From assembly GCF_041435095.1 (NCBI RefSeq), contig NZ_CP108025.1, positions 124,001 to 188,000 of the forward strand: a stretch of DNA of 64,000 nucleotides, given 5' to 3'. Below the pieces are notes generated by a model. That model was not told the DNA's origin. It saw only the letters and a list, made by a program, of their open reading frames with translations, and did not search any database. The stretch comes from Kitasatospora sp. NBC_00315 (GTDB lineage Bacteria; Actinomycetota; Actinomycetes; Streptomycetales; Streptomycetaceae). The position numbers were made by a program, and so were the translations under genes. This document shows, piece after piece, positions 23,055 to 33,964 of the stretch. Within the stretch, counting starts at the first letter, position 1; every line of letters begins with the position of its first letter.

Positions 23055-26000
23055 TCAGCCTTCGTCCTCCTCGTCGAACATCAGCAGGTCGATGAGCTCG
23101 CCGACGCCCATCGCGTCGATGTCCGCCTCGTCGGCCACCCGGTTCTCGCCGACCTGCTCGGCCTTCACACCCGCCAGCTCCAGCAGGGTGTCCAGCACCC
23201 CGGTCAGCTTCAACTGCTGCAGCGGGATCGCCGCGAACGCGGAGCGCAGCTTGGCCAGGTCCTCCTCCTCGGAGCCGCCGGCCGGGCGCGCGGCGCCCGT
23301 CGCACCGCCCGGGTCGGCGGGAGCCTGCGGCAGCAGCGAGGCCAGCAGGTGGTCGGTCAGGTCGGCCACCGTCGGGTAGTCGAACGCCAGCGTCGCCGGG
23401 AGCCGCAGCCCGGTCGCGGCGGCCAGCCGGTTGCGCAGCTCGACGGTGGTCAGCGAGTCGAAGCCGAGGTCCTTGAACGCCGTCTCCAGCTCGATCGCGG
23501 CCGCCGACAGGTGCCCGAGCACGGACGCCGCGTGGACCTGCACCAGCTCGGCGACCAGCCGCTGCGCCTGCTGGAGGGCCAGCCCGGCGAGCCGCTCGGC
23601 CAGGGACGGGCCGGTGGCGCCCGGCTCACCGGCGGGCTCGGACCCGTCGCCGGCGCCGGGCCGGCGCGCGCCGACCAGCGTGGCGAACAGCGGCGGCATG
23701 GCCGCGCCCTGGCGGCGTAGCGTCGTCGCGTCGTACTTCACCGGGACCAGCACCGGGCCGCCCGCGGCGCGCGCCGCGTCGAACAGGGCCAGGCCCTCCA
23801 CCTCGGACAGGCCGAGCACGCCGGAGGCGGCCATCCGGGTGACGTCGGTGTCCGTCAGGTGCTCGGCCATGCCGCGCCCGAGCCACCTGCCCCAGGCCAG
23901 CGACTGGGCGGGCAGCCCGAGGCCGCGGCGGTACGCGGCAAGGCCGTCGAGCAGGGCGTTCGCGGTGGCGTAGTTGGCCTGACCGGCCGAGCCGAGGGTG
24001 CCGGCCACGGAGGAGAACAGCATGAACACGGCGAGGTCGAGGTCGCGGGTCTGCTGGTGCAGGTTCCACGCCGCGTCGGCCTTGGGCCGCAGCACCGCGT
24101 CGAACCGCTCGGGGGTCAGCGACCCCAGGACCCCGTCGTCGGTGACGCCCGCGCAGTGCACGACCCCGGCGAGCCGCTGCCCGGCCGGGATCGAGGCCAG
24201 CAGCGCGGCGAGGTCCGCGGCGGAGGCGACGTCGCAGGCCGCGAGGCGGACCTCGGCGCCGAGCGCGGTCAGCTCCTCGGCGAGGTCGGTGGCGCCCGCG
24301 GCGCCGGCGCCGCGGCGGCCGGCCAGGATCAGGTGGCGCGCGCCGTACCCGGTGACCAGGTGCCGGGCGAACAGGCTGCCCAGGGCGCCGGTTCCGCCGG
24401 TGATCAGGACGGTGTCCTCGGGCCCGAACGGCGCGGGCTGCACCTGGTCGACGGCGGCGGTGCGGACCAGGCGGGGACGCAGGGAGCGGCCGGCCCGCAC
24501 CGCGAGCTCGGGTTCGCCGGTGGCCAGCGCCTCGGCGAGCGCCGGGGCCGGGCCGCCGTCGGTCTCGCCGGGCAGGGCGTCGACGTCCAGGAGCAGCGAG
24601 CAGCCGGGGTTCTCCAGCTCCGCGGAGCGCAGCAGGCCCCACAGCGCGGCGCCGACCGGGTCGGTCACGGCCTCGTCCGCGGCGGCGGACACCGCGGACC
24701 GGGTCACCGCCACGACGCGGGTCGCGCTCAGCCGGTCGTCCTCGGCCCTGGCCCGCAGCACGGCGAGCAGCGTGTGCGCGGCCGCCCGGAGCGCCGCGGG
24801 CACGTCCGCACCGGGATCGGTGAGGCAGGGCACGATGACGGCGTCCGGGCCCGGGGCGCCGGCGGGCAGCGCCGCCAGCAGCGCGTCGAGATCGGGGTGG
24901 GCGGGTGTCCACCCGGCGGTGCCGAGCGCGGCGGCGTCGCCGAGCAACGCCCAGCGCGGCGCTTCGCAGGCGCCGGCCGGGCCGGCCGGCAGCGGTTCCC
25001 AGGCCACCTCCAGCAGGCTCCCGCCCGGGCCGGCCCCGGACCCGGCGGCCGCCGCGGGCCGGGCCACCAGGGCCTGGACCGAGAACACCGGCGCGCCCAG
25101 CGGGTCGGTGCAGGTGATTGCCGAGGTCTGCGGGCCGGTGGGGCGCACCCGGACCCGCAGCGAGGTGGCGGCGGCGGAGTACAGCGCGGGGGCGCCCCAG
25201 GAGAACGGGATCGCGGGTTGCCCCGGGACGGCGTCCTCGGCGGCGGCGTCCACCAGGGTGGAGGCGTGCAGGGCCGCGTCGAGCAGCGCCGGGTGCAGGC
25301 CGTAGCCGGTGACGTCCACCCCGGCGGGCAGGGCGACCTCGGCGAACACCTCGCCCTCGCGCCGCCATGCGGCCCGCAGACCCTGGAAGGCCGGGCCGTA
25401 GTCGAGGCCCTGCCCGGCCAGTTCTCGGTAGGCGTGCGTGACGTCGAGGGGCTGCGCGTCGGACGGCGGCCAGTTCTCGGAGGCGTGTGCGGCGGGCTCG
25501 GCGAACTCGGCGGCCGGGCCGGCGGTCAGGGTTCCCTCGGCGTGCCGGGTCCACGGGCCGTCCGTGCCGGCGCGCGAGAACACCGCGAGGCTGCGGCGGC
25601 CGGTACCGGTGTGCGGGTCGGTGTCCGGCGGCCCGACGTGGACCTGCACGGTGGTCGGCCGGTCCTCGGTGATCGGGAACGCCGCGTGCAGGGTCAGGTC
25701 CTCCAGTTGCGGCGTGTCGGTGTGCCCGGCGGCGTACAGGGCGAGCTCCAGCAGCCCGGTGCCGGGCAGCAGCCGCTCGCCGTTGACGGCGTGCTGGGTG
25801 AGCCACGGCACGGCGTGCGGGGCCAGGGTGCCGGTGAACAGCAGCGCGCCGTCAACGGCCAGGCCGGTGACCGCGGGCAGCAGCGGGTGGCCGGTGGCCT
25901 CCAGGCCGGCGGCCTGGGTGGAGGCGGTCGGCGTCAGCCAGTAGCGGCTGCGCTGGAAGGCGTACGTCGGCAGGTCGACGGGAGCGCCCCCGTCGCCGGG

Positions 26001-28649
26001 CAGCGTCCTCGGCCAGTCGACGGTGACGCCGCCCGCGTACAGGCGGGCCGCTGCGGCGAGCAGGGTCTCGGCCTCGTCGCGCTCGGGGTCCAGCGTCGGG
26101 ACGGCCTCGACCCGGCTGTCCGGGTCGGCGCCCAGCGTGTGCCGGGCCAGCGTGGTGAGGGTGCGGTCCGGACCGATCTCCAGCAGCGCGGTGCAGCGCA
26201 GTTCGCCGGTCAGCCTGGTCACCGCGGCGACGTAGTCCACCGCCTCACGGGCGTGGCGGGTCCAGTAGCCGGGGTCGGCCAGTTCTTCGAGGGTCAGCGG
26301 CCGGCCGGTCAGGGCGGACACGATCGGGACGGCGGGCCGCCGCCAGGTGACGGCCGCGGCCGCCTCGGCCAGAGCGGGAAGCGCGGGGTCCATCAGGTGC
26401 GAGTGGAAGGCGTGCGACACCGGCAGCACCGAGGCCCGTACGCCGTCGGCCTCGAAGAACTCGACGGCCGCGGCGACCGCGTCGGCGTCCCCGGAGATCG
26501 TGGTGTGGCCCGGGGAGTTCACGGCGGCGATCTCGACCCCGGCGAAGCCCGAACCGGCGGCTCCGGAGCCGGCCAGCGCCGCCGCCACGGTCTCGGACCC
26601 GGCGGACACCGAGGCCATCACGCCGCCGGTCGGCAGCGCCTGCATGGCGGTGGCGCGCGCCGCGACCAGCCGGGCGGCGTCCGCCAGGTCGATCGCCCCG
26701 GCGAGGTGGACGGCCGCGAACTCGCCGATGGAGTGCCCGGCGACCGCGGCCGGCGTCACGCCGAAGGACTCCAGCAGCCTGCCCAGCGCGGTCTGCACCA
26801 CGAACAGCGCGGGCTGGGTGCAGACGGTCTCGTTCAGTCCCTCACCGGTGGCGATCACCTCGGCCAGCGGCGAGGGCAGCAGCCCGTCGAAGGCGGCGCA
26901 CGCCTGGTCGCGGGCCTGCGCGAACACCGGGTACGCGGCGGCCAGGCGCTCGCCCATGCCGGCGTGCTGCGAGCCCTGCCCGGAGAACACCAGGGCGAGC
27001 CGGGACGACGCCGCGGCCCGGCCGGTGACCACGCCCGGCGAGGCGGCCCCCTCGGCGAGGGCGTCCAGCCCGGCCAGCAGTTCCTCGGCCGAGGGCCCGG
27101 TCACCACCGCGCGATGCTCGAACACCGAACGTGAGGAGGCCAGTTCGCGGGCCGCGGCGGCCACCGGGAGCTCCGGGCGCGCGCGCAGGTACGCCGCCAG
27201 GGCGCGCGCCTGCCCGGGCAGGGCGGCGGCGGAGCGGGCGGACACCGTCCAGGAGACCGGGACCCGCGGAGCCTCTTCGGTTGCGGTCGCTTCCGCCGCG
27301 GGCGGCTCCTCCACCAGCACGTGCGCGTTCGTGCCGCTGATCCCGAAGGACGACACGCCGAATCGGCGCACCCGCTCGCCGCGCGGCCACGGCACCGCCT
27401 CGGTCAGCAGCCGGACGCCGCCGACGGACCAGTCCACCTCGGCGGAGGGCCGGTCGGAGTACAGCGACCTCGGCAGCCTCCCGCGCCGCAGCGCCTCCAC
27501 CATCTTGATCACGCCGGCCACGCCCGCCGCGGCCTGGGTGTGCCCGATGTTCGACTTCACCGAGCCCAGCCACAACGGCCCGGCCCCGCCGCGGCCTTGT
27601 CCGTAGGTGGCGAGCAGCGCCTGCGCCTCGATCGGGTCGCCGAGCTTGGTGCCGGTGCCGTGGCCCTCCACCGCGTCGACGTCCCCGGGCGTCAGGCCCG
27701 CATCGGCCAGCGCCGCGGCGATCACCCGCTGCTGCGCCGGGCCGTTGGGCACGGTGATCCCGGCGGACGCGCCGTCCTGGTTCACCGCCGAACCGCGGAT
27801 CACCGCGAGCACCCGGCGGCCGTTGCGCACCGCGTCCGACAACCGCTCCAGCACCAGCACCCCGGCGCCCTCGGAGCAACCGACACCGTCGGCCTCGGAG
27901 CTGAACGCCTTGCACCGGCCGTCGGAGGACAACCCGCGCTGCCCGCTGAAATACACGAACATGTCCGGCTCGGTCATCACGGTCACACCGCCGACCAGCG
28001 CCAGCGAGCAGTCACCGCGGCGCAGCGCCTGCGAAGCCAGGTGCATCGCCACCAGCGAGGACGAGCAGGCGGTGTCGATCGAGACGGCCGGGCCCTCCAG
28101 GCCCAGCGTGTAGGACACCCGGCCGGAGAGCAGGCTGCCGTCGCTGCTGCCCGGACCGTAGTCGTGGTACATCACGCCCGCGTACACGCCGGTGTTGCTG
28201 CCGCGCAGCGACGCCGGCACGATCCGGGCCCGCTCCAGCGCCTCCCAGGAGGTCTCCAGCAACAGGCGCTGCTGCGGGTCCATGCCGAGCGCCTCGCGGG
28301 GCGCGATCCCGAAGAAACCGGCGTCGAAGTCCGCCGCGTCGTACAGGAAGCCGCCCTCGCAGGAGTACGTCTTCCCGGGCGTGCCGCGAACCGGCGAGTA
28401 CAGCGCGTCCCGGTCCCAGCCGCGGTCGACGGGGAACTCGCCGATGGCGTCGACGCCGCCGTCGGCCAGGTCCGCCAGGCTCTCCGGCGAAGTCACCCCG
28501 CCGGGGTAGCGGCAGGCCATGCCGACGATCGCCACCGGCCCGGAGGCCGCGGCGGTCAGGCGCTCGTTCTCCCTGCGCAGCAGCTCGTTGTCCAGTACCG
28601 ACCGGCGCAGGGCCCGGACGAGCTTGTCGGTGGCGGCGTTCTCGGTCAT
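23055..28649 (-). CDS. PKS-B: type I polyketide synthase, one KS-AT-DH-KR-ACP module
   Basis: An 1864-residue single-module synthase. Residues 1-35 form a charged coiled-coil N-terminal docking domain (LRRENERL), so it accepts a chain from another PKS protein. KS DTACSSS is near 191. AT GHSIGE near 640 with HAFH indicates malonyl-Co[13 protein letters not shown] is near 955 with HPALLDAA as partner. KR GGTGALG is near 1420 with a TDD motif (B-type) and catalytic YATAN. ACP FDSLT is near 1728. The last ~100 residues form a helical C-terminal docking domain ending in an acidic tail, so the chain passes to yet another protein. There is no TE or ER. The ATG overlaps the glmE stop (ATGA) with GGAGG upstream. 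It extends the polyene by one double bond. A recipient with a matching N-terminal domain is not in the window. Confidence 0.94.
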   Translation of the reverse strand: MTENAATDKLVRALRRSVLDNELLRRENERLTAAASGPVAIVGMACRYPGGVTSPESLADLADGGVDAIGEFPVDRGWDRDALYSPVRGTPGKTYSCEGGFLYDAADFDAGFFGIAPREALGMDPQQRLLLETSWEALERARIVPASLRGSNTGVYAGVMYHDYGPGSSDGSLLSGRVSYTLGLEGPAVSIDTACSSSLVAMHLASQALRRGDCSLALVGGVTVMTEPDMFVYFSGQRGLSSDGRCKAFSSEADGVGCSEGAGVLVLERLSDAVRNGRRVLAVIRGSAVNQDGASAGITVPNGPAQQRVIAAALADAGLTPGDVDAVEGHGTGTKLGDPIEAQALLATYGQGRGGAGPLWLGSVKSNIGHTQAAAGVAGVIKMVEALRRGRLPRSLYSDRPSAEVDWSVGGVRLLTEAVPWPRGERVRRFGVSSFGISGTNAHVLVEEPPAAEATATEEAPRVPVSWTVSARSAAALPGQARALAAYLRARPELPVAAAARELASSRSVFEHRAVVTGPSAEELLAGLDALAEGAASPGVVTGRAAASSRLALVFSGQGSQHAGMGERLAAAYPVFAQARDQACAAFDGLLPSPLAEVIATGEGLNETVCTQPALFVVQTALGRLLESFGVTPAAVAGHSIGEFAAVHLAGAIDLADAARLVAARATAMQALPTGGVMASVSAGSETVAAALAGSGAAGSGFAGVEIAAVNSPGHTTISGDADAVAAAVEFFEADGVRASVLPVSHAFHSHLMDPALPALAEAAAAVTWRRPAVPIVSALTGRPLTLEELADPGYWTRHAREAVDYVAAVTRLTGELRCTALLEIGPDRTLTTLARHTLGADPDSRVEAVPTLDPERDEAETLLAAAARLYAGGVTVDWPRTLPGDGGAPVDLPTYAFQRSRYWLTPTASTQAAGLEATGHPLLPAVTGLAVDGALLFTGTLAPHAVPWLTQHAVNGERLLPGTGLLELALYAAGHTDTPQLEDLTLHAAFPITEDRPTTVQVHVGPPDTDPHTGTGRRSLAVFSRAGTDGPWTRHAEGTLTAGPAAEFAEPAAHASENWPPSDAQPLDVTHAYRELAGQGLDYGPAFQGLRAAWRREGEVFAEVALPAGVDVTGYGLHPALLDAALHASTLVDAAAEDAVPGQPAIPFSWGAPALYSAAATSLRVRVRPTGPQTSAITCTDPLGAPVFSVQALVARPAAAAGSGAGPGGSLLEVAWEPLPAGPAGACEAPRWALLGDAAALGTAGWTPAHPDLDALLAALPAGAPGPDAVIVPCLTDPGADVPAALRAAAHTLLAVLRARAEDDRLSATRVVAVTRSAVSAAADEAVTDPVGAALWGLLRSAELENPGCSLLLDVDALPGETDGGPAPALAEALATGEPELAVRAGRSLRPRLVRTAAVDQVQPAPFGPEDTVLITGGTGALGSLFARHLVTGYGARHLILAGRRGAGAAGATDLAEELTALGAEVRLAACDVASAADLAALLASIPAGQRLAGVVHCAGVTDDGVLGSLTPERFDAVLRPKADAAWNLHQQTRDLDLAVFMLFSSVAGTLGSAGQANYATANALLDGLAAYRRGLGLPAQSLAWGRWLGRGMAEHLTDTDVTRMAASGVLGLSEVEGLALFDAARAAGGPVLVPVKYDATTLRRQGAAMPPLFATLVGARRPGAGDGSEPAGEPGATGPSLAERLAGLALQQAQRLVAELVQVHAASVLGHLSAAAIELETAFKDLGFDSLTTVELRNRLAAATGLRLPATLAFDYPTVADLTDHLLASLLPQAPADPGGATGAARPAGGSEEEDLAKLRSAFAAIPLQQLKLTGVLDTLLELAGVKAEQVGENRVADEADIDAMGVGELIDLLMFDEEDEG

Positions 28650-29974
28650 CGGATACCTCCGTGAATACCGCCGGCTCCGGCCGGGGGTACGGATCGGGCC
28701 CGCGAGCGGGTGGGCGCTTTCCTGTCGAAGTGCCGTTGCACGTGGGAGAGGGCCTCCATCAGGCCCCCGGCGGTCAGCGCGCCGCCGTCCGGCCGCTGCT
28801 CGACGACCCCGGCCAGCGGCAGCGAGCCGAGGGCGGACCAGATCAGCCGGCCCTCGCCGTCCAGGCCCGCGCGGGCGCGGCCGGCGTTGTCGGGGTGCAG
28901 GCAGAACGGGATGTCCAGCAGGCCGCGGCGGAACGCCGACAGGAGGGCGTCACCGAGGTCGGACGCGCCGTCGAGGACCGCGTCGATCAGGGTGAGCGCC
29001 TCGAGGTAGGTCTGGCCGCCGTCGCCGGGCTCGGCGCTCGGGGCCGCGGAGGCGTCGGCGGAGGAGGCGGCGGAGGCGGCGGTGCGGGCGGCCAGTTCGA
29101 GGGCCTCGATGTTCTCGGCGACCGTCGGCAGGCGCAGCGACTCGGCCACCGTCTTGACGATCAGCCTCTCGCTGCCGGTCCGTACCGCCAGCAGCGCGGC
29201 GTCCGCGAGCAGGCCGCGGGCGCCGTCCGGGGTCCCGGGGTAGACGCCCATGTAGGCGTAGAGGACCACGTGCCAGTCGACGTCCGGCAGCAGCTCCGCG
29301 CACAACCGGCGCAGGGCCCGGACCGCCTCGGCGTCCTGGTCGGCGTTGGTCTGCTGGGCGTAGCTCACCGAGATCGACCGCAGCCCGCGCGAACGGAAGA
29401 ACAGCGCCTCCAGGACGCTGACGGCGACCAGCATGCTCGGCGGGCACAACTGGCCCATCAGGCAGCCGCCGAAGGTCTCCAGGTGGGGTTCGAAGCCCGC
29501 GTCGGCGGTGGCCGCCAGCTCCTCGCAGGCCACCGACCACTCCCGGACCGACTCGGCCAGCGGGGTCCGGCCGTACGGCAGGCAGTACGAGACCGGGCCG
29601 CCCTCGGTCGCGTGGAAACCGCCGCGGATCATTCCGCGGAAGATCGCCAGCGGGCGCGGGGAACCGTGCCGCACCTGGATCGGGAAGTCCGCGCCGACCA
29701 GGCCGTCGACCACCTCGCGGGTCGTCTCGAGGCTGTGGCTCAGCAGTGGGTAGCCGTTCAGCGGGTTGCCCTCGCGCAGGGCGCGGCCTGCGGACTCCAG
29801 GTCGCCGAGGCGGGTGTAGCTGTCCAGCGTCAGGGTCCCGACGGTGGTGGCCGCCGCGCCCTTCACCGCGATCAGGCCCGCGCGCATCGCCGCGGCCCCG
29901 CCGAAGCCCATCCGCGGCTGCACCACCAGCTCCCCGGCTGCCCGCCGGGCCCGAACGAAAGCGCCGAGGCTCAC
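28646..29974 (-). CDS. glmE: Glutamate mutase (methylaspartate mutase) epsilon subunit
   Basis: A 442-residue TIM-barrel subunit of coenzyme-B12-dependent glutamate mutase, which rearranges L-glutamate to (2S,3S)-3-methylaspartate. Family features visible include [10 protein letters not shown] near the N-terminus, TLTLDSYTR, the NGYPLLSH and [12 protein letters not shown] segments that line the substrate pocket, and [14 protein letters not shown]. It is slightly shorter than clostridial GlmE (about 480). The GTG start at 29974 overlaps the glmS stop as GTGA, and its own stop overlaps the PKS-B start. The order VinN-like ligase, glmS, glmE, PKS-B forms one overlapping operon, so methylaspartate is made for this pathway. 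The equivalent vicenistatin protein is VinI. An insertion of about 20 Ala/Ser-rich residues near residue 305 looks like a flexible loop. Confidence 0.93.
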   Translation of the reverse strand: MSLGAFVRARRAAGELVVQPRMGFGGAAAMRAGLIAVKGAAATTVGTLTLDSYTRLGDLESAGRALREGNPLNGYPLLSHSLETTREVVDGLVGADFPIQVRHGSPRPLAIFRGMIRGGFHATEGGPVSYCLPYGRTPLAESVREWSVACEELAATADAGFEPHLETFGGCLMGQLCPPSMLVAVSVLEALFFRSRGLRSISVSYAQQTNADQDAEAVRALRRLCAELLPDVDWHVVLYAYMGVYPGTPDGARGLLADAALLAVRTGSERLIVKTVAESLRLPTVAENIEALELAARTAASAASSADASAAPSAEPGDGGQTYLEALTLIDAVLDGASDLGDALLSAFRRGLLDIPFCLHPDNAGRARAGLDGEGRLIWSALGSLPLAGVVEQRPDGGALTAGGLMEALSHVQRHFDRKAPTRSRARSVPPAGAGGIHGGIR

Positions 29975-30654
29975 GCCGGAACCACCGAGATCCCCGGCCC
30001 CGCCGGCACGGCCGGTACCGCCGACACGGCCGGTACCGCCGACACGGCCGGTACCGCCGACACGGCGTGACGCGCCGGGCCAGCGTGACGCGCCGGGCCA
30101 GCGTGACGCGCCGGGCCGGCGGCGTCGGTCAGGACGGCACCGCTCGCCGACGCGGCGGACCCCGCCGGGATGGCGGTCTCGGCGGAGCCGTCCGAGAGGG
30201 AGGCGATCAGGGTCAGGAAGTCCTCGGTGCCGCCGGTGTCGTCGTACACGGCGTCGAAGCCCGCGGCCAGCAGCTCCTGGGCGCGCTCGGCGCGGCCGAC
30301 TGCGGAGACTCCGAGCTTGCCCCCGATCACCACCGGCACCCGGGCGTTCTCGGGGCGGGCCCGCAGCGCGGCGATGGCTCGCAGCCCGTCCTGGTGGCCG
30401 TGCCCGTTGACGCTGCTGATCACCACCAGCGCGGGGCGCAGCTCGGCGCACCGGTCCGCCAGCAGTTCGACCGGGACGGCGGGTCCGAGGTTCAGCGCCC
30501 GGAACCCGTGCTCCTCGATCAGCAGTTGCAGGAACACCAGGTTCCAGGTGTGCGCGTCGGACGGCAGGGTGCTGACGATGGCCAGCGGCGCCTCGGGGCC
30601 GGGCGGGCCGACCAGGCTGCCGGCGGTGACGACCGCCGGCGTCGCACCGGTCAT
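29971..30654 (-). CDS. glmS: Glutamate mutase sigma (cobalamin-binding) subunit, with long C-terminal tail
   Basis: A 227-residue protein whose first ~145 residues match the B12-binding subunit of glutamate mutase (VinH in vicenistatin). It has a Rossmann-like fold with SDAHTWNLVFL at the usual position of the DxHxxG cobalamin signature, SSVNGHG, and IGGKLGV. The base-off ligand motif keeps Asp and His (DAH), but the final Gly is Asn. The remaining ~70 residues are a low-complexity tail built from tandem repeats (AGPARH and AVSAVP units), absent from the 137-residue clostridial protein. The ATG overlaps the stop of the upstream ligase and the end overlaps glmE, as expected for subunits made together. 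The tail probably does not take part in catalysis. Confidence 0.9.
   Translation of the reverse strand: MTGATPAVVTAGSLVGPPGPEAPLAIVSTLPSDAHTWNLVFLQLLIEEHGFRALNLGPAVPVELLADRCAELRPALVVISSVNGHGHQDGLRAIAALRARPENARVPVVIGGKLGVSAVGRAERAQELLAAGFDAVYDDTGGTEDFLTLIASLSDGSAETAIPAGSAASASGAVLTDAAGPARHAGPARHAGPARHAVSAVPAVSAVPAVSAVPAVPAGPGISVVPA
30007..30120. repeat. Two adjacent 18-bp tandem repeat arrays inside glmS
   Basis: Three identical copies of an 18-bp unit (30007-30024, 30025-30042, 30043-30060) plus 6 bases of a fourth are followed by three copies of a different 18-bp unit (30067-30084, 30085-30102, 30103-30120, the last with one change). Because 18 is a multiple of three, copy changes keep the frame. 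They encode the low-complexity C-terminal tail of the glutamate mutase sigma subunit. Confidence 0.95.
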
Positions 30655-32153
30655 GAGCGACGGGGCGCGGCGAAGGCCGCGTCGAGCATGTCCGCGAGGG
30701 CCTTCGTCGCGTTCTTGCCGTGCGCGGTGAGCGGGAACTCCTGCACGACGTGGCACTTCGCGGGGACCTTGAGCGGTTCCAGCCGCTGCGCCAGCTCGCG
30801 GAGCACCACGTGGGGGGCCAGGTCGGACTCCACGCAGATGGCGAGGTCGCGCTCGGCGGTCGGCGGCACGACGCCGGCAGCGCGCACCCCCGGGATGTCC
30901 ATCGCGGCGGCCTCGATCTCCAGGGTGCTCATCCGGATTCCCTTGCGCTTGAACATGTCGTCGCGCCGGCCCTGGAAGTACAGGTAGCCGTCCTCGTCGA
31001 GGCGGCCGTAGTCGCCGGTGTGCAGGCGCAGCCCGCCGGTGGCCGGGTCGGGGCGGAAGGTCAGCGCGCTGATCTCCGGCTGGCGCCAGTAACCGGGCAT
31101 GACGTGCGGGCCGACCGCGACGATCTCGCCGATCCCGCCGGTCGGGACCGGTCGGCCGTCGGGGTCGAGGATCAGCACGCCGGTGCCGCGGATCGGCCGG
31201 CCGCAGGAGTCCGGGCGCTGGTGCTCCTCCTCCGGCGGCATGACCGAGACGCGTTTGCACTCGGTCTGCCCGTACTGGCGGACCACGGCCGCGCCGGGAA
31301 ACGCCTCGCGCAGCTTGTCGGCGGTCGAAGGCGGCAGCGCCGCGCCGGTGTTGGTGAACAGCCGGACCCGGTTGGCCGGCGCGGCGGCGTCGCGGGACCC
31401 GCGCGCGGCCAGCGTGACGATCATGGTGGCGAAGGAGGGCACGATCGGCACGATCGTCGCCCCGACCTCGCGGATGCGGCGCAGCAGTGTCAGGTCCGAC
31501 TCGTCGCCGGCCAGCACGATCTCGCAGCCGGCCGCGGCGCACATCAGGACCTTGTACAGGCCGTAGTCCCAGGAGACGGGGAACCGGCAGAGGACCACGT
31601 CGTCGGCCCGGTAGCCGAGTTCGGCGACCAGTGCGCGGGCGGCGAAGACCACCTGCGCGTGCGGTTCGATCACGCCCTTCGGCACCGAGGTGCTGCCGGA
31701 GGTGTAGACCAGGAAGGCGAGGTCCTGCGGGGTGGCGCCGGCGTGCTCGAAGGACGCGTCCTCGATGTGCAGTTTCTCGATCTCGGCCCAGGTGTCCGCA
31801 CGGTCGGCTTCGGTCAGCACCACCTTGGGCTCGGCGCTCTCCACCACTGCGTGCAGCTGGTACGCCTTGGTGTCGGGGTTGATCGGCACCAGCACGGCGC
31901 CGGCCCGGCTGACGCCGTACAGCATCGCGGCCAGGCGCCGGTCGGTCGGCCACTGCACCAGGACCCGGTCTCCGGGCTCGACGCCCCGGCCGCGCAGCCA
32001 GGCGGCCACGGCGCGGCTGTAGTCGGCGGTCTCCCGGAACGTCCACCCGCCGTCGGCGTCGCGCACCGCAGGGGCGTCGGGGTGCCCGGCCGCGGCGTCG
32101 TCCAGCAGCGTGTGGACGAGACCGCCACGCGGGGAGGGTTCGTCACTGTCCAT
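30651..32153 (-). CDS. Beta-amino-acid (3-methylaspartate) ACP ligase, VinN-like
   Basis: A 500-residue ANL-superfamily adenylating enzyme without a fused carrier protein. The P-loop YTSGSTSVPKGV is near residue 150, YGQTECKRVS near 295, the hinge GDYGRLDEDGYLYFQGRRDD near 390, and the catalytic lysine in the C-terminal HGKNATKAL. SWDYGLYK near residue 194 carries an Asp at the place where VinN uses Asp230 to bind the beta-amino group. The Arg in CKRVS falls where VinN has Arg331, which holds the side carboxylate of 3-methylaspartate; both correspondences are from memory of VinN. It is first in the operon with glmS and glmE, which supply that substrate. The likely product is 3-methylaspartyl-ACP on the standalone ACP. 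The ATG has GAGAGG upstream, and a TAGGGG-type promoter lies 41 bases before it. Confidence 0.85.
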   Translation of the reverse strand: MDSDEPSPRGGLVHTLLDDAAAGHPDAPAVRDADGGWTFRETADYSRAVAAWLRGRGVEPGDRVLVQWPTDRRLAAMLYGVSRAGAVLVPINPDTKAYQLHAVVESAEPKVVLTEADRADTWAEIEKLHIEDASFEHAGATPQDLAFLVYTSGSTSVPKGVIEPHAQVVFAARALVAELGYRADDVVLCRFPVSWDYGLYKVLMCAAAGCEIVLAGDESDLTLLRRIREVGATIVPIVPSFATMIVTLAARGSRDAAAPANRVRLFTNTGAALPPSTADKLREAFPGAAVVRQYGQTECKRVSVMPPEEEHQRPDSCGRPIRGTGVLILDPDGRPVPTGGIGEIVAVGPHVMPGYWRQPEISALTFRPDPATGGLRLHTGDYGRLDEDGYLYFQGRRDDMFKRKGIRMSTLEIEAAAMDIPGVRAAGVVPPTAERDLAICVESDLAPHVVLRELAQRLEPLKVPAKCHVVQEFPLTAHGKNATKALADMLDAAFAAPRRS

Positions 32154-32193
32154 GGTCGCCTCTCGCGCCGCATGCTCCTCGGGGTCGGTGAGG

Positions 32194-32236
32194 AAGCTAG
32201 CGGCGAGCCGAGACCGGCGGCACCCCTAGACCCCTA
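32194..32236 (-). promoter_or_regulatory. Promoter of VinN-like operon with tandem TAGGGG sites
   Basis: On the minus strand, two TAGGGG elements (32236-32231 and 32228-32223) lie 8 bases apart. The proximal one is followed after 23 bases by TAGCTT (32199-32194), a TANNNT -10 box. CTAGGGGTGCCG here matches CTAGGGGTACCG at the decarboxylase promoter. It drives the ligase, glutamate mutase and PKS-B genes. Confidence 0.65.
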
Positions 32237-32324
32237 CCACCCGGCCCGGCCCTGCCGGGGCTCAGCCCGCAGCGCCCCCACCCGTACAGGAGAACGCCCC
32301 GCTCAGGACCTGCCGGAACAAGCT

Positions 32325-33923
32325 TCAGGCGCGGCTCGCGCGAGCGGTGGGTTCGGCGGCGCGAGCCGCGAGCGCCTTGCGGTCGATCTTGCGGTTGCTG
32401 TTCAGCGGAAGCTCGTCCAGGCGCTGGAAGCGCCTGGGCACCGCGCCGTCCGGGAGGATCCGGCGGAGTCGGCCGACCAGATCGGCGGTGGAGACGCCGG
32501 TGGTGGTGTGGAAGGCGACGAGGACGGTGCCGCCCGGCCCTTCGACGGCGACCGCCACCGCGTCCGGCAGGCCGGCCTCGCGCAGGGCGTGTTCGACCTC
32601 GGCGAGTTCGATCCGCCAGCCCGCCAGCTGGACCTGGGAGTCGAGCCGTCCCAGGTAGGCGAGCGCTCCTCCGGGCAGGGCCCGCACCCGGTCGCCGGTG
32701 CGGTAGTAGCGGGTGCCGTCCCGGTCGAGGAACCGGCCGGGCTCGTCGGCGGGGTCGAGGTAGCCGCGGGCCGACTGGGGCCCTGCGATGCACAGTTCGC
32801 CCTCGTCCACAGCACCGGCGTCCAGACCCTCGGCGAGCAGGAAGTGCTGGTGCCCGGCGTGCACCTCGCCGATGGGCACGATGCCGTTGACCGCCAGCGC
32901 CTCGGTCGCCGCCCCCTGCCACCGGTACGCGGCGATGGTGACGGTCAGTTCGGTGGGCCCGTACAGGTTCTCGACGGTGGTGGCCGGCGCCGCCGTCTGC
33001 CAGTCGTGCGCGTCGCGGCAGCGGAACGCCTCGCCGGCGAAGAAGCTCCAGCGCAGGCCGGGCAACGCGCCCGGAGCCAGCCCGCCCAGCCGCCGGACCA
33101 GGTCGATCGCGCTGGGTGTGGAGAACCAGACGGTGACGCCGCCGTCCCGCAGGAAGCCCGGCAGGTCCCGGTAGGCGGCCGGCGGGATCGCGACGGCGGT
33201 CGCGCCGGCGCCCCAGGCGCAGAACAGATCGAACAGCGCGCAGTCGAAGTTGAGGTCGAATGCCTGCGAGAAGACGTCCTGCGGGGTGAAGTCGTAGCGG
33301 GCGTCGAGCAGGCCGAAGTAGTGCTCGGTGTTGCCGTGGGTGACCACCACGCCCTTGGGGCGCCCGGTGGAGCCGGAGGTGAACAGGACGAACGCGGTGT
33401 CCTGGAGCCGGACGTCGCGCGGCGCGTCCAGGGGGGTGCCGGGCGGCAGCGCGGGGAACGGCGTCGAGTCGTCGAGCCCGCCGTCGGGGGCGAGCACCGG
33501 GAGGGCCGCGATCCGGGGGCCGCCGGCTTCGGCGAGCGCGGCGAGCGTCTTGGCCCCTTCCCGGTCGACGAGGAGCGCGCTCACCCCGGCGGCGGCGATC
33601 ATCTGGGCGGTGCGAGCCGCGGGGAAGTCCGGGCGCAGCGGGACGACGGCCGCGCCGGCGGCGAGCGCCGCCAGGGTCCCGCAGTACCCGGTGGCGCTCT
33701 TGCCCACCAGCAGGCCGACCGCGCCCTGCCGCGCACCGACCCGCGCACCGGCCGGCGTCGTCGCCAGCGCGCCGCCCCATCGCAGGGCGAGTTCGTGCGC
33801 CTGCGCGTAGCTGACCGTCCGGTCCGCGGCGCGGACCGCCTCGCCGTCGCCGCGGGCCGCGAGTCCGCGCAGGAACCGGGCGTACAGTCCGTGCGGCACC
33901 GGCCGGCTCGTCGGGTCGGTCAT
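32325..33923 (-). CDS. Standalone amino-acid adenylating ligase, VinM-like
   Basis: A 532-residue ANL enzyme resembling a free NRPS adenylation domain. It has FTSGSTGRPKGV near residue 185, the A4-type FDLNFDCALFD whose Asp would hold an amino group, NLYGPTELT near 325, YRTGDRVRALPGGALAYLGRLDSQVQLAGWRIE-type A7/A8 motifs, and the catalytic Lys in NSNRKIDRKAL. No PCP follows. In vicenistatin biosynthesis VinM adds L-alanine to the beta-aminoacyl-ACP as a temporary amine cap. The presence here of every other partner (VinN-, VinO-, VinK-, VinJ- and VinL-like) supports the same job. The amino acid attached cannot be fixed from sequence. The ATG at 33921-33923 has GGAGG upstream. It is divergent from the standalone ACP gene. 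Confidence 0.78.
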   Translation of the reverse strand: MTDPTSRPVPHGLYARFLRGLAARGDGEAVRAADRTVSYAQAHELALRWGGALATTPAGARVGARQGAVGLLVGKSATGYCGTLAALAAGAAVVPLRPDFPAARTAQMIAAAGVSALLVDREGAKTLAALAEAGGPRIAALPVLAPDGGLDDSTPFPALPPGTPLDAPRDVRLQDTAFVLFTSGSTGRPKGVVVTHGNTEHYFGLLDARYDFTPQDVFSQAFDLNFDCALFDLFCAWGAGATAVAIPPAAYRDLPGFLRDGGVTVWFSTPSAIDLVRRLGGLAPGALPGLRWSFFAGEAFRCRDAHDWQTAAPATTVENLYGPTELTVTIAAYRWQGAATEALAVNGIVPIGEVHAGHQHFLLAEGLDAGAVDEGELCIAGPQSARGYLDPADEPGRFLDRDGTRYYRTGDRVRALPGGALAYLGRLDSQVQLAGWRIELAEVEHALREAGLPDAVAVAVEGPGGTVLVAFHTTTGVSTADLVGRLRRILPDGAVPRRFQRLDELPLNSNRKIDRKALAARAAEPTARASRA

Positions 33924-33964
33924 GGGGGTCCTCCGGTCAGGTCGGCCGGCTGCCGCCGGGCGGG

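Noticed and set aside
30007..30120. CRISPR-like array
   Set aside because: The 18-bp units are directly adjacent without spacers and keep the reading frame of glmS; this is a coding minisatellite.
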